Below are positions 8,694-20,296 of a stretch of 64,000 nt of DNA, in pieces. Under the pieces are notes generated by a model, which was not told where the DNA came from, did not search any database, and saw nothing but the letters and a program-made list of their open reading frames with translations. The DNA is from Semisulcospira habei. Lineage: Eukaryota > Mollusca > Gastropoda > Semisulcospiridae. The translations under genes were made by a program, and so were the position numbers. The first letter of the stretch is position 1. Every line of letters begins with the position of its first letter. The stretch lies in assembly GCA_036245525.1 (NCBI GenBank), contig BTPG01000008.1:28193540-28257539 (forward strand), read 5' to 3'.

Positions 8694-11624
8694 TTGATTT
8701 TTATTTTTTATTTTGTTGGATTATTTTTTGTGACCATATTAATTTTGTATTATATTTTTCGCTACATTTGTGTTTTTATCGACATGCAAAATCGTAATCT
8801 AAATACTGTTCCGAAACGAACAGACGAACTGAGAATTGGCCATCTTAACATATACCATCTAGTTAACAAGGTGCCCGATTTATCCGTGTTCCTAAACACA
8901 CCATTACATTTTCATATTTTTGGTGTGTCCGAGTCGAGGCTTAAAAGTTCAATAAGGGATAACTCCATTTCTGTCCCAAATTTCTCAGTACTCCGCAGAG
9001 ATGCCTCAATCCCACAACACACTGGACTAGCTGTATATATACATAATTCAATACTTGGTAACGTCAAACGGCGACAAGACTTAGAGTCAGCTCAAGTGGA
9101 AAGCTTGTGGGTAGAAGTGAAGACATCTAAATCACCCCCCGTCCTCATTGGCTTTATTTATAGAAATCCCGCAGCCAGCTGGGACTGGTATGATGACTTC
9201 GTAGCAATGATGGATAGCGTAAATCAAAATAAAGCTGACGTTGTTCTTTTGGGCGATTTTAATATTGATCTTTCTAAATCTAAAGGGTCCAATGCTGCAT
9301 GGGCGTCAACAACAGCACTATTTGGTTTAGAACAGTTAATTAAAACCCCCACTAGAACCACATGTACATCTTCAACCCTGATTGATCATATTTATGTGAC
9401 AAATGATGATAAAATATCAAATGTACATGTTCCCTCCTTAGCTGTCAGTGACCATAACCCAGTATGTTGCACAGTCTCCATGAAACTAGACAAAGAGAAC
9501 AAAAAGAGACATAAAACAATTAAATATCGTTCTTTCAAAACATTTAATAACGGCGACTTTCTGCGGGATCTGCGCAATACTCCTTTCAGGGACGTGTATA
9601 ACCACACTTCTCCTGACAGTGCCCTGTCGTACTGGATGGATCTATTCCTTGGAGTCCTAAATAAGCATGCGCCCATACGAGAAAAACGAGTTAAGCACTC
9701 TACCCTGCCACCCTGGTTAACAGTAGATGTCAAACAGGCCATGTCATTTAGAGACAAACTTAAGAAAGAAAAACAGTTTGATGAATATAAGAAACAACGA
9801 AATCGTGTTAAATACTTAGTGAAAGCGTCAAAAAAACTGTTCTTCCAGGAAATGATTAGGGACAAAAAAGATACAGCATCGGTGTGGAAAGCCCTGAACG
9901 TTATAACAAAGGATAAATCAGCCCCTGAAATACCATCCCATTTGTCAGCTGATATATTAAATAAGCACTTCCTATCGACAGCTGAAACACTTGCTCAGTC
10001 AGCTGCAAGTAGTAACACAGAGTACCAAGTTCCTAGTGTACTGGAAAAATACTGTGAGGCCAAAAATATGCTGCAGACATTCATCATTCCTGATATTACC
10101 GTCGCTGAAGTCGGCAAATTCATCTCTAGCATGCCGAACAAAAAGTCCACCGGGATGGATGGTATAGACAACAAAATTCTGAAAATGTCACTACCATATA
10201 CGGTAGAGGCACTCACTTATATCTTTAACCTCTGTATAAAACACAGCACGTTTCCAACTATTTTCAAAGAGGCCAAGGTAATTCCAATCCCTAAATCAAA
10301 AGATCTTGAAGATGTCAATAACTACCGTCCTATCTCACTTTTGTCAGCCCTGTCAAAGCCCCTTGAAAAACACATACAAAAACACCTCCTCGATTTTCTA
10401 GAAAAGGGTAATTTCATAAATATTCATCAGTCCGGCTTTAGACCGAAACACTCATGTCAGTCAGCACTGGCACACATTGTAGACAGCTGGCTGGAATCAA
10501 TAAATAAAAACCTGATGTCTGGAGCTGTTTTCTTAGACCTACAAAAAGCATTTGATCTTGTCGACCATGACATTCTCTTAAAGAAGCTAGCAGCATACCA
10601 TATAAGTGAAACTGCCATAGCATTTTTTAGATCATACCTAAAAGACAGAAAACAAAAGGTATATACTCATGGAAAATACTCTAAACAAGGACAAGTTAAC
10701 TACGGTGTCCCCCAGGGGTCGATCTTGGGACCTCTTCTATTTATAATATTCATTAATGATTTGCCTTTGCATATTACTAACACTGATGTTAATTGCAACC
10801 TGTTTGCGGACGATACGAGCCTCCATGTTTCAGGTAAAAAAACAGCTGACATTACCATTAGCTTACAAAGTAGTCTCAGCGAGGTTTCCGACTGGTGTAG
10901 AGAGAATCATATGGTTCTTCATCCAGGAAAAACAAAGAGTATTTTAATCACTACACGACAAAAACACCAACGCCGACCACAGCCGTTACATTTACAACTG
11001 AACGCTAAACCGATAGAACAAGTCACAGAGCGTAAATTCTTGGGAATACACGTTGACGAACAATTATGTTGGGAGACGCATATAAATACAGTCTGTAAAA
11101 CCATTGCTAAAAACACTTTCCTGTTGTCCCAGCTTAGACAAGTAACGGATACACATACTCGTAAACTGTTTTTTCATGCCCATATCAAGTCTCACGTTGA
11201 TTATGTCTCCACAGTGTGGGACGGTTGTAGTGATGTTCACATGAACAGGTTAAACTCTATATATAAAAGAGCTGTCAAAATGATAGATACGCGGCCCATT
11301 CCTACCACAGACAAATTTAGACATCTAAACATTCTCGGCCTACGTCAACAACTTAGTTTCAACAAATGCATCCTCATGCACAAGATATTAAATAACATGA
11401 CACCGCAGTATCTAACCACCAAATTTGTGCCACAGCAAGAACGCGAACGGTCCTCAAGGAACAATACTTTACCCCTACCTCTGCCTAGAATTGACCTCTT
11501 TAAAACTAGTTTATCCTTTTCTGGACCGTTTGTATGGAACACTATTCCTGCACATTTGAAGACTATAGCCTCACTTGGAATCTTTAAAACGAAACTTTTC
11601 GATTACCTGATGAGCCAAACATAG
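8694..11624 (+). CDS. Endonuclease-reverse transcriptase of L2/CR1-like element
   Basis: The product would nick target DNA and prime reverse transcription there. The APE-type endonuclease occupies about residues 45-265: GHLNIYHLVNK, VSESRL, LLGDFNID near 185-192, LIDHIYVT and SDHNPV at 252-257. The RT domain spans about 480-780, with FLDLQKAFDLVDHD, YGVPQGSILGPLLF and catalytic FADD at 704-707. A C-terminal region ends with SFSGPFVWNTIP and a short FKTKLFDYL tail, as usual in this group. No internal stop in 976 codons. The first 30 residues are a hydrophobic translation of AT-rich leader, so the start at 8784 (MQNRNLNTVP) is more likely. Fragments of relatives lie at 1104-1650, and L2/CR1-type ends at 13131, 17135 and 63430. 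An intact frame suggests recent or current mobility; that is inference. Confidence 0.9.
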   Translation: MIFIFYFVGLFFVTILILYYIFRYICVFIDMQNRNLNTVPKRTDELRIGHLNIYHLVNKVPDLSVFLNTPLHFHIFGVSESRLKSSIRDNSISVPNFSVLRRDASIPQHTGLAVYIHNSILGNVKRRQDLESAQVESLWVEVKTSKSPPVLIGFIYRNPAASWDWYDDFVAMMDSVNQNKADVVLLGDFNIDLSKSKGSNAAWASTTALFGLEQLIKTPTRTTCTSSTLIDHIYVTNDDKISNVHVPSLAVSDHNPVCCTVSMKLDKENKKRHKTIKYRSFKTFNNGDFLRDLRNTPFRDVYNHTSPDSALSYWMDLFLGVLNKHAPIREKRVKHSTLPPWLTVDVKQAMSFRDKLKKEKQFDEYKKQRNRVKYLVKASKKLFFQEMIRDKKDTASVWKALNVITKDKSAPEIPSHLSADILNKHFLSTAETLAQSAASSNTEYQVPSVLEKYCEAKNMLQTFIIPDITVAEVGKFISSMPNKKSTGMDGIDNKILKMSLPYTVEALTYIFNLCIKHSTFPTIFKEAKVIPIPKSKDLEDVNNYRPISLLSALSKPLEKHIQKHLLDFLEKGNFINIHQSGFRPKHSCQSALAHIVDSWLESINKNLMSGAVFLDLQKAFDLVDHDILLKKLAAYHISETAIAFFRSYLKDRKQKVYTHGKYSKQGQVNYGVPQGSILGPLLFIIFINDLPLHITNTDVNCNLFADDTSLHVSGKKTADITISLQSSLSEVSDWCRENHMVLHPGKTKSILITTRQKHQRRPQPLHLQLNAKPIEQVTERKFLGIHVDEQLCWETHINTVCKTIAKNTFLLSQLRQVTDTHTRKLFFHAHIKSHVDYVSTVWDGCSDVHMNRLNSIYKRAVKMIDTRPIPTTDKFRHLNILGLRQQLSFNKCILMHKILNNMTPQYLTTKFVPQQERERSSRNNTLPLPLPRIDLFKTSLSFSGPFVWNTIPAHLKTIASLGIFKTKLFDYLMSQT

Positions 11625-11699
11625 CAACACTGGGCATTTAAACAAACCGTGTTGGTTAATGCTTTTATGTAATATAATTATGCATTTATCTATATTGTT

Positions 11700-11700
<1 letters not shown>

Positions 11701-11777
<77 letters not shown>
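11701..11777. repeat. (GT)n microsatellite in element 3' UTR
   Basis: About 38 GT repeats, also present at the matching place in the neighbouring 3' end (8069-8163). Confidence 0.9.
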
Positions 11778-11778
<1 letters not shown>

Positions 11779-11915
11779 TATAAGATGAATGTTAAGTGTT
11801 ATTATTTTGTGTCATTTTTTAAAATTTTTTTATTGTTGCATGAAATAATATGTGTAAATATAATTCTTTATTATTATTATTATCTTTTAATCTATTTTAT
11901 CTTGTAGATGTTAGC

Positions 11916-11976
11916 AACGGCAAGTTTGTAAAATGACGATTTGTTTCTGTCAAAACTTTTTACCGTTGATAAATAA
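11916..11976 (+). promoter_or_regulatory. Conserved 3' terminal stem of the L2/CR1-like element
   Basis: AACGGCAAG and CTTTTTACCGTT can pair around about 40 bases and precede AAATAAAG. The same stem and signal occur at 8269-8327. In this group RT recognises the 3' end of its RNA, so this is the likely recognition structure plus polyadenylation-like signal. Confidence 0.55.
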
Positions 11977-11994
11977 AGTTTCATCATCATCATC

Positions 11995-12146
<152 letters not shown>

Positions 12147-12276
12147 CTGCCGAAGTCGGCTGCAGTGTGTCCGCGCACGCAGTCGTGCGCGGGCCCAATG
12201 TGGCCGACTTCGGTCCTATCTCTCTGTCTGTCTCTGTCTGTCTCTGTCTCTGTCTCTGTCGCTCTCTCTCTCTCTC
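12147..12276. repeat. Family D hairpin inside pyrimidine microsatellite
   Basis: GCCGAAGTCGG..GTGTCCGCGCACG is mirrored by CGTGCGCGGGCCCAA..CCGACTTCGG (12147-12217). A TCTG/TC tract follows to about 12276, so the hairpin is enclosed by pyrimidine repeats on both sides. Confidence 0.75.
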
Positions 12277-12941
<665 letters not shown>

Positions 12942-13130
12942 TAAATCTAGCAAGTCAACGATGACATTTTTCTCGCGCTTGTCAATATTTATATGCGAGT
13001 GTTGTTATTTGGTTGATTGACAGGCTAGGTGGATGGATTGCTAGTTTGCTGGTTGTTTAGTTGAGCTGGCTGGTGACTGTTGGTTATACAGCTGAATGCA
13101 CACGACTTCAAAAGATGGGTTATGATTTAT

Positions 13131-13934
13131 AACGTATTGCTTCAGTCCGCCACTATCTGACACCTGAAGCAACTAAAGTACTTGTCTGCGCTTTTGTTTT
13201 GTCTAAATTAGACTATTGCAATGCTCTTTTGGCTGGCTGTTCCCAGTGTCTGATTGGCAAACTCCAGAAAATTCAAAACTCAGCTGCTAGGTTGATTCTT
13301 AGAGTCCCTAGATCAGATCATATCACACCCCATCTGTCTGCCCTACACTGGTTACCTGTAACGGCTAGGATTCAGTACAAAATTTCATGCATGACTCACA
13401 GTTGTATTACCTGTTCCTGCCCACACTACCTTGCCTCTCTTCTCCAGCTGTATACGCCCTTGAGACAGAATTTGCGCTCTGCTGCCGACTCTCGAGTTTT
13501 ACGTATCCCTCTTGTCAAAACAAAGTCGTTTGGTGGGAGGTCATTCAGATACCAGAGCCCAGTTGTTTGGAATGATCTCCCACGCGAACTGAGATACGTG
13601 GATTCGAGAGAGGCATTCAAGCGTGCCCTAAAGACCCATATGTTTTCTGTCAGCTACAAATGACTTTGTCACACACCTGTCATGTTAAAGTCATCTCTAT
13701 CTATTTATAGAAGTAGTGTGTGTGTGGGTGTGTGTGTGAATGCCAGTATGAGTCCATGAGCGTAGCACTTTTGAATGGTGACTTCATAGCTTGTTTACAG
13801 AGTGCGTTGTATTTTGTTTTTGTACTTTTTGTTAATTCCATTTTTGTAATTAGTTATTTTTTGTACATTAGTTTTTGTTAAGCGCCTAGAGCTCTAATCT
13901 GAGGTTAGGCGCTATACAAGTACTCATTATTATA
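13131..13934 (+). pseudogene. 5'-truncated L2/CR1-like retrotransposon copy
   Basis: Contains the last 154 codons of an RT frame (13199-13663; ..FGGRSFRYQSPVVWNDLP..) plus 3' UTR ending AAGCGCCTAGAGCTCTAATC..GCGCTATACAAGTACTCATTATTA. It matches 18128-18930 almost base for base; I see only two differences in the coding part (near 13472 and 13487). It is a dead-on-arrival copy of the same recent family. Confidence 0.88.
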
Positions 13935-13940
13935 ATCTAT

Positions 13941-14290
13941 CATCAACAACTTAAACATAGGAAAGTTCAATCGCACTACAAACTTTTGAAAATGAAGAGA
14001 ACTGTTAAAGCGGACATGCAGGAAAGTGAGCCTGCTTCCCTTTAGCCCCTCCCCCTCCATTCTCCCCCTCCCCCACTCCTTCCCCGACCCCCACCCGTAG
14101 CCCGTCTTAATTCCTGGCTGAAATACGTGCCTAAGTAGAGGTCCAGGATCATGACTCAACTAAAAAAAAACAACCTGACTTCAAAATAATGTATCCACAG
14201 ATCAAGGCAGAAAAAAAAAGACAGTAGGAAATTCCTGTCGATCTACCGTCCAGAAACAAATACCCCGTTAACTAGTGAGCAAAAAATCCT
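13941..14290. other. No gene seen
   Basis: Includes a C-rich stretch near 14040-14100. No repeats with a partner in the window and no plausible exon. Confidence 0.5.
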
Positions 14291-14363
14291 CGGGCCGACG
14301 TCGCGCCGCAGTCGGCCCGCGCACGGCCGTGCGCGGGCCAAGCTGCGGCGCGACGTCGGTCTG
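14291..14363. repeat. Family D hairpin
   Basis: CGGGCCGACGTCGCGCCGCA is mirrored by TGCGGCGCGACGTCGG around GCCCGCGCACGGCCGTGCGC. 73 bp, very GC-rich in AT-rich surroundings. Confidence 0.8.
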
Positions 14364-14774
14364 AGAGACATCTCGCTTATCGGGAACTAGAAATGGTACC
14401 ATCGGGTCAATGAAGCTTCACGAATCTCAACACTTAATATTTGCTTCATGATCGTCCACCCGTCTTAATCTAATTTAACAGTTATATGAATGCTGAGGTG
14501 AACGCAGTCCATGAGCAAGAGAAACAGATCCTCACGAACTCACGTAGCGTGCCGGGGCTCTTGACGACATATGCCTCTTGTCGAGCCTATTTTCACTTCT
14601 GTGAATCGCGCGAGTACATGTTCATATTCGAAGTCAGAAGTCAGAAATGTTATTTGGTGGACGATTGCCCGCCTTTCAAATTCAGCTGAACAAGTATACA
14701 CGCACAAAAAGTCAAATATATACATGCATTAAGACCTTGACTTTTCCTTTATATATGATAGCATCGCGTCACTG
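14364..14774. other. No gene seen
   Basis: Unique-looking sequence; the 60-67 codon open frames here have no recognisable domain. Confidence 0.45.
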
Positions 14775-14855
14775 TTAACTCATTCGAGACGTACCGCATG
14801 CGGATACGCGGCATAAAGCCGCGTATCCGCATGCGGCACGTCTCGAGTGTGTTAA
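14775..14855. mobile_element. Family C palindromic MITE, TTAA-bounded
   Basis: Type copy of family C: an 81-bp nearly perfect palindrome from TTAACTCATTCGAGACG to CGTCTCGAGTGTGTTAA, with arms carrying CCGCATGCGGATACGCGGC. The TTAACTCATTC start is shared with several family A copies. Confidence 0.82.
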
Positions 14856-15510
14856 TGGTTGTCTGCGATAGTTCATTCGCCATTGAAATGCGCTAGGGTA
14901 AACTAAGATGCAAAAGGTATACATCTACATGTACGTGCCCGCAGACTGTGGAGGTCTATGCTCCCTCTTGGCCCGACCTACACTTTTCAGTCTGCAGTGA
15001 CGCTGACAGTGACTATCTAAATGCACGTAATTACTACAGGTCGGTCATAAAGTAAAATGCATATAGACCATCATAGCACGCATCAGATTACCAAGGCTCA
15101 TGGAAATCTATGTCTCTGGCTGGCCCTGTTTTGTGCAGTGTTCCCTACGCGTTGGTGGTTATTAGATTGTACATTCTCAGACACCTTAAATTTTACCGTT
15201 TAAATGCATAAGAGCTGCACTAAAGCTTATGAACCACTCAGTTTTCCAAAGGTCTTTTCTAAATTACAGTTCTGCATCAAAAGGAGGAAACAGACATAGA
15301 AATAGCGTCTATGTTCTGCCATGTTTAATTTGGCCCGCCAAGTCAGAACGCATTTACAGTTTTATTTCTAACGATATGTCTTGTGCCGACTGGCCCACGC
15401 AAAACATTTCAGTAAAAGCTTACTTCTGTTAGCTCATGAAAAGAGGAGAAATTAAAAGTTGGATTGAATCAGATTCGCACACAAAAAGGTTTATGTATAC
15501 ACGTCTTTCC
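14856..15510. other. No gene seen
   Basis: Unique-looking sequence with no domain-bearing open frame and no partner repeat recognised. Confidence 0.45.
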
Positions 15511-15574
15511 AAGAGGCATAGTTCATCATGAGCTCCCGCAGTTGCTGGGGCTCATGATGATCTATGCCTCTTGC
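15511..15574. repeat. Family B hairpin
   Basis: AAGAGGCATAGTTCATCATG and CATGATGATCTATGCCTCTT pair across CTCCCGCAGTTGCTGGGG. The outer TTAA ends are not recognisable. Confidence 0.75.
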
Positions 15575-15934
15575 CGCATTATGCATTTACATCGGTGTTC
15601 TTCCGCTTTAGTCAGGACCATTGGGAGTTCTGTCTGTATGCTCAAAAGATCTTAATTCTGGTGTTAACTCGAGTGTGCAGATCTTTGAAACCAGTGTGAT
15701 CCAATAAGCGCTATTTTGAGTTATTCGAAGACGGCATGAAACATGACGAAATGTAATCGCGGGTGTCAGATCGACTGTATCTTGGCGCCTCTCAGGCACA
15801 ATCACAGACGAAGGAAACCAACACTGATATAAAACTGAGGTTATACCTTAGGTTTCGTCTGACTTCAGTATGTGGATCATCCAAATACATGGTATGAAGA
15901 CGAAACCTGGAGTATAATTCGATTTCAAATTACA
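15575..15934. other. No gene seen
   Basis: Unique-looking sequence with no supported feature. Confidence 0.4.
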
Positions 15935-16071
15935 TATTATATTATATTATATTATATTATATTATATTATATTATATTATATTATATTATATTATATTAT
16001 ATTATATTATATTATATTATATTATATTATATTATATTATATTATATTATATTATATTATATTATATTATT
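15935..16071. repeat. (ATTAT)n pentanucleotide microsatellite
   Basis: About 27 perfect copies of ATTAT. Confidence 0.95.
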
Positions 16072-16302
16072 ATCGTGTCCTCCACACGCCAAGTTAATCA
16101 GGAATCAGGGGTCATAGTTGTACCTGCACCATATCCACAGTTTTCGCTGGAAACGAAAGAAAGTTCGACTCAGTAACCACGGGCCAAGTACGCAAGCAGT
16201 TCGAGTTTAAAAGCTTTTTCTTTGCTTGTTTTGTTACTCTAACCCATTACACCCTTAGGTTGATTTTTTTTCTTCAGATTGGTGAGTTCCGGTGATAGAC
16301 TG

Positions 16303-16392
16303 TCCGTGATAGTTCAAGGGTGGTACCAGGACAGCTTGGCACCCATGGGCGCCAAGCAGTTCTGGTCCCGCACCACACTTAAACTATTATAG
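16303..16392. repeat. Family A hairpin, imperfect
   Basis: GTGATAGTTCAAGGGTGG..AGCTTGGCACC pairs imperfectly with GGCGCCAAGCAG..CACACTTAAACTATTAT. An aged copy. Confidence 0.6.
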
Positions 16393-16571
16393 TCAAATTT
16401 ATCTGATATTAGCGCGTTTCAGGACTTAAAGGGTTCACAAATTCACTTAAAAAAAAACAAAAAAAACGCAGCTGAAGATGAATCACCCATGATAGTTCAA
16501 AGGTACGTGAGACAGATCACGATGGAGGACCTTTGTACCGATAGCATCTACATAGGTGAAAAGCTCAGCAC

Positions 16572-16638
16572 CTGCAAGAGCCATATATCTTTATGAGCCC
16601 TTGAGGGTGCGAGGCTCATGAGATTCTATGTCTCCTGC
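16572..16638. repeat. Family B hairpin, diverged
   Basis: TGCAAGAGCCATATATCTTT..GAGCCC and GAGGCTCATGAGATTCTATG..TGC. Confidence 0.6.
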
Positions 16639-17091
16639 CGGCTAAAAAGGCATCGACGTTGTTACGTTTATGTAGACCACTTGAGCGTTCGCTCCAATAA
16701 TATAAGGAATCCTTTTCGAAGTGTATTTTACCCACGTAACGGGCCTGCTATTTGACATACTCTCTGTTTTACGTGAGTTGCACAACAGATGTGCGTGCAA
16801 ATGCCGACGAAGTTAAGCAACTGCTTTTTTATATTCTTCTTCAAAGTCAGACACCTTTAGAAACATCCGCTGCGTGTCACGTAACGAGGCACATTCAGAA
16901 TGAGTCAACTGTGATGCTTTTTGAAGTCGCATCCTTACTTACGACATATAAAACATCCTTTTTTTATTTTATTTTTTTCATTTTTTTTTTAGCTGTTAGT
17001 TTCTGGTAGTCCTGCCATTTGGCATTTCGCTGATTAAACGCTTAGCTTTAATCCTGTCATCCCTGACACACAAACAGCAAAATGTGGGTCA
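16639..17091. other. No gene seen
   Basis: Contains T-rich stretch 16955-16991. An 85-codon open frame here has no recognisable domain. Confidence 0.4.
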
Positions 17092-17134
17092 ACTATGGTA
17101 GTTCAAGGGTTGTGCATGAATAGCTTGGCACCTA

Positions 17135-18658
17135 AAAACTTGTAGTTTAGACCCACTTCCTACTACATTGCTGTACGAGTGTATTGATGTTGTGCTTCCA
17201 GTCATGACCAACATTGTCAACGAGTCCCTGAGGTCTGGTATTTTTCCGTCGGATTTCAAGTCCGCCATTGTTAAACCTTTGCTAAAAAAGCCCTCTCTAG
17301 ACCATAACAATCTACAGAATTACCGCCCTGTCTCAAACCTCCCTTTTCTCTCTAAGATCGTTGAGAAGGTTGTGTTGTCGCAACTTCTCGACCATCTGAA
17401 CCTGAATCATCTTCTTAGTCCCAATCAGTCTGCTTACCGTGCAGGTCATTCCACTGAAACTGCGCTTGCAAAAATTCTTAATGACCTCCTCGAGGCTCTT
17501 GATGATGGCAAAGTATCTGTTCTCGCACTGTTAGACCTATCTGCTGCCTTTGATACGATTGACCATGACATTTTGCTACAACGTCTCTATTCTGTGTATG
17601 GCATTCATGAAACTGCTTTATCGTGGTTTAGATCATATCTGACTGACAGAACTCAGTGCATAGTTGTTAATGATAAACTATCCAGCCCATCCACCGTGCG
17701 CTTTGGCGTCCCACAAGGTTCAGTTCTTGGACCAGTCCTCTTTACCCTGTATGTTCAGCCACTGGCCAGTGTCTTTAACCGTTTCTCTATATCACATCAT
17801 GCATTTGCAGATGATACTCAACTCCATGACTCATGTTCACCTGATCAGATTATGGACACAATCGAGATCCTTCAGGAGTGCGTCTTGGATACTAAGATGT
17901 GGATGACTTCAAACAAATTACAGTTGAATGACGGAAAAACTGAGGCCATGATAATTGCTTCCCCGAGGTTGACGAAGACGCTGACACTCCCCCCGTCATT
18001 ACAAATCTGTGGTGCCACTGTCCCCTTCTCCCCCCATGTAAAAAATCTGGGTGTCACACTTGATAGTAGCCTGTCCATGCGCCTTCATGTGAACAACGTT
18101 TGCAGATCCGCCTATACTGAACTGCGACGTATTGCTTCAGTCCGCCACTATCTGACACCTGAAGCAACTAAAGTACTTGTCTGCGCTTTTGTTTTGTCTA
18201 AATTAGACTATTGCAATGCTCTTTTGGCTGGCTGTTCCCAGTGTCTGATTGGCAAACTCCAGAAAATTCAAAACTCAGCTGCTAGGTTGATTCTTAGAGT
18301 CCCTAGATCAGATCATATCACACCCCATCTGTCTGCCCTACACTGGTTACCTGTAACGGCTAGGATTCAGTACAAAATTTCATGCATGACTCACAGTTGT
18401 ATTACCTGTTCCTGCCCACACTACCTTGCCTCTCTTCTCCAGCTGTATACGCCCTTGAGACAGAATTTGCCCTCTGCTGCCGACCCTCGAGTTTTACGTA
18501 TCCCTCTTGTCAAAACAAAGTCGTTTGGTGGGAGGTCATTCAGATACCAGAGCCCAGTTGTTTGGAATGATCTCCCACGCGAACTGAGATACGTGGATTC
18601 GAGAGAGGCATTCAAGCGTGCCCTAAAGACCCATATGTTTTCTGTCAGCTACAAATGA
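17135..18658 (+). CDS. Partial reverse transcriptase, L2/CR1 group
   Basis: The frame is open from the truncation point; the first ATG is at 17168, but SLDPLPTTLLYE upstream of it is typical RT sequence, so the protein is cut at the 5' end. Motifs in order: NYRPVSNLPFLSKIVEKV, LLDLSAAFDTIDHD, FGVPQGSVLGPVLF, FADDTQLHD (catalytic), LNDGKTEAM, LGVTLDSSLSM, then the C-terminal SFRYQSPVVWNDLP. The endonuclease domain is absent, so this copy cannot move on its own. About 496 residues remain from the ATG. Confidence 0.88.
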   Translation, partial: KTCSLDPLPTTLLYECIDVVLPVMTNIVNESLRSGIFPSDFKSAIVKPLLKKPSLDHNNLQNYRPVSNLPFLSKIVEKVVLSQLLDHLNLNHLLSPNQSAYRAGHSTETALAKILNDLLEALDDGKVSVLALLDLSAAFDTIDHDILLQRLYSVYGIHETALSWFRSYLTDRTQCIVVNDKLSSPSTVRFGVPQGSVLGPVLFTLYVQPLASVFNRFSISHHAFADDTQLHDSCSPDQIMDTIEILQECVLDTKMWMTSNKLQLNDGKTEAMIIASPRLTKTLTLPPSLQICGATVPFSPHVKNLGVTLDSSLSMRLHVNNVCRSAYTELRRIASVRHYLTPEATKVLVCAFVLSKLDYCNALLAGCSQCLIGKLQKIQNSAARLILRVPRSDHITPHLSALHWLPVTARIQYKISCMTHSCITCSCPHYLASLLQLYTPLRQNLPSAADPRVLRIPLVKTKSFGGRSFRYQSPVVWNDLPRELRYVDSREAFKRALKTHMFSVSYK

Positions 18659-18937
18659 CTTTGTCACACACCTGTCATGTTAAAGTCATCTCTATCTATT
18701 TATAGAAGTAGTGTGTGTGTGGGTGTGTGTGTGAATGCCAGTATGAGTCCATGAGCGTAGCACTTTTGAATGGTGACTTCATAGCTTGTTTACAGAGTGC
18801 GTTGTATTTTGTTTTTGTACTTTTTGTTAATTCCATTTTTGTAATTAGTTATTTTTTGTACATTAGTTTTTGTTAAGCGCCTAGAGCTCTAATCTGAGGT
18901 TAGGCGCTATACAAGTACTCATTATTATTATTATTAT
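17135..18937 (+). mobile_element. 5'-truncated L2/CR1-like retrotransposon in a palindrome
   Basis: It begins abruptly inside the RT frame and ends with AAGCGCCTAGAGCTCTAATC, GCGCTATACAAGTACTC and (ATT)n. It is the longer sibling of 13131-13934. Confidence 0.85.
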
Positions 18938-18981
18938 TAAAGGCGCCAAACAATTAGTGCACAACCCTTGAACTACCATAG

Positions 18982-19470
18982 CTGTTCGGTCTCCTAAGAC
19001 GTAATGCGGTCTTCACAGGACAACAGTGTGTTAAACATTTCGCCGCTACATATTTCAGAAATGTCTGTTAGTATCACGCACATTTCGCAGGAGACAGATC
19101 GACCATGACACCTCAAAGGGACAGTGATTCGCTTGGCGCCTGTAAGAAAGCCAGCAGCTAACAATTAGAAATAGAAGTCCACACCAAAAAAGTGACTGCC
19201 AATCGTGAAAAATGCAAAGAAATTCCCAAGAAAGAATTAAGAAACACGCTTAGAAAGATCAATTACGACATAATTTATTAAATTTTCAGGTTTTAATGCC
19301 CCCCTCCCCCCCCCCCCCCCGCCCCATCCCACCTTTTTAGAATGGACACAGATAAGTTTTCCATGTTCCTACACGTCTTTCAATTACTGTATAATAGTAG
19401 CATGTATGAGATAAAGCCCAACAAAAAATTTGTATCGACCTTGACAGCTCATGTACAATGCCTGATTATC
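18982..19470. other. No gene; one-armed family A relic and C-rich tract
   Basis: 19095-19140 resembles a family A left arm (TCGACCATGACACCTCAAAG..GCTTGGCGCCTG) without a partner. Poly-C at about 19300-19322. Confidence 0.5.
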
Positions 19471-19678
19471 TTAACCACTTCACTTGCCGAGAAAAAGTGA
19501 ATGCAATCCAGCTTCAAGAAACATAGATTCGCACGAGCCCTTTCAATTGCGGGGGCTTATGAGGATCTATGTCTCTTGCTGAAACCATTTTGTATCCGTT
19601 CTCCTTGGACGGCTGGGGCGTTTTGGCCTTGAATTATGAAAATCAGTGTTCAGAAGAGTCCGACAGTAAAGGGGTTAG
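19471..19678. mobile_element. Family B MITE, full length
   Basis: From TTAACCACTTCACTTGCC to GACAGTAAAGGGGTTA. The hairpin TCAAGAAACATAGATTCGCA..GGATCTATGTCTCTTGCTGA is imperfect. About 208 bp. Confidence 0.72.
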
Positions 19679-20188
19679 ATGACGCATTTCCGGGCTAATC
19701 AGGCCCTTTAGCTATCATGGTCGTTCCATCCCCCGCAGCTGGCATGTAAGTGAAACAGAGACAACGGTTGTAGCCATAGTAAGTGTTCATATAACACTCA
19801 GTGTTTAGACTGTAATCTTCAAGTTTAGATTGCGGGATGCTTGTATAAGGAGCGTTACATTTAGTGGGAATTCTCGTTGTGTAGGCTGAAACCTACGCAG
19901 ACGTTGTTATCATCCTAAACTCTCAAACAGACAATCACAGAAACTTAGCTGCCACCTCATCTTTCTTATCAGTGGGGAACAAGGACTACAGGCATCCCGG
20001 CCGACAGCGATTTTCTATACAATGCGAGAACGATACACAAAACGAATAGTAAGTCATTAAGTGGAATCAAGCATACGAATGAACATAAACGTGTACGGTG
20101 AACTGTAAGTTTGGACCATTTAGCTCTAGCAGTAAGTTTCAAAATCACAGATAAGAAAAATCATAATTTGTTTGCTGTCAAAAATAGT
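19679..20188. other. No gene seen
   Basis: A family A right-arm-like scrap (CCCTTTAGCTATCATGGTCG) is at about 19708-19727. Otherwise unique-looking. Confidence 0.4.
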
Positions 20189-20280
20189 TTAACTCATTCG
20201 CGACGTGCGGCAGACGGATACTCGGCAAATGAAGTTTTGTTTGCCGCGTATCCGTCTGCAGCACGTCTCGACGGAGATAA
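20189..20280. mobile_element. Family C palindromic MITE
   Basis: TTAACTCATTCGCGACGTGC..ACGGATACTCGGC mirrored by GCCGCGTATCCGTCTGC..GCACGTCTCG. The right TTAA end has decayed. Confidence 0.75.
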
Positions 20281-20296
20281 ATTCAGCAAAGATGTT

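Larger units (their letters stand above)
17092..18981. repeat. Family A palindrome split by a retrotransposon
   Basis: Left arm 17092-17133 (CTATGGTAGTTCAAGGGTTG..AGCTTGGCACCT) pairs with right arm 18938-18981 (AGGCGCCAAACAA..CAACCCTTGAACTACCATAG). The L2/CR1-like copy 17135-18937 sits almost exactly at the hairpin centre. Confidence 0.85.
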
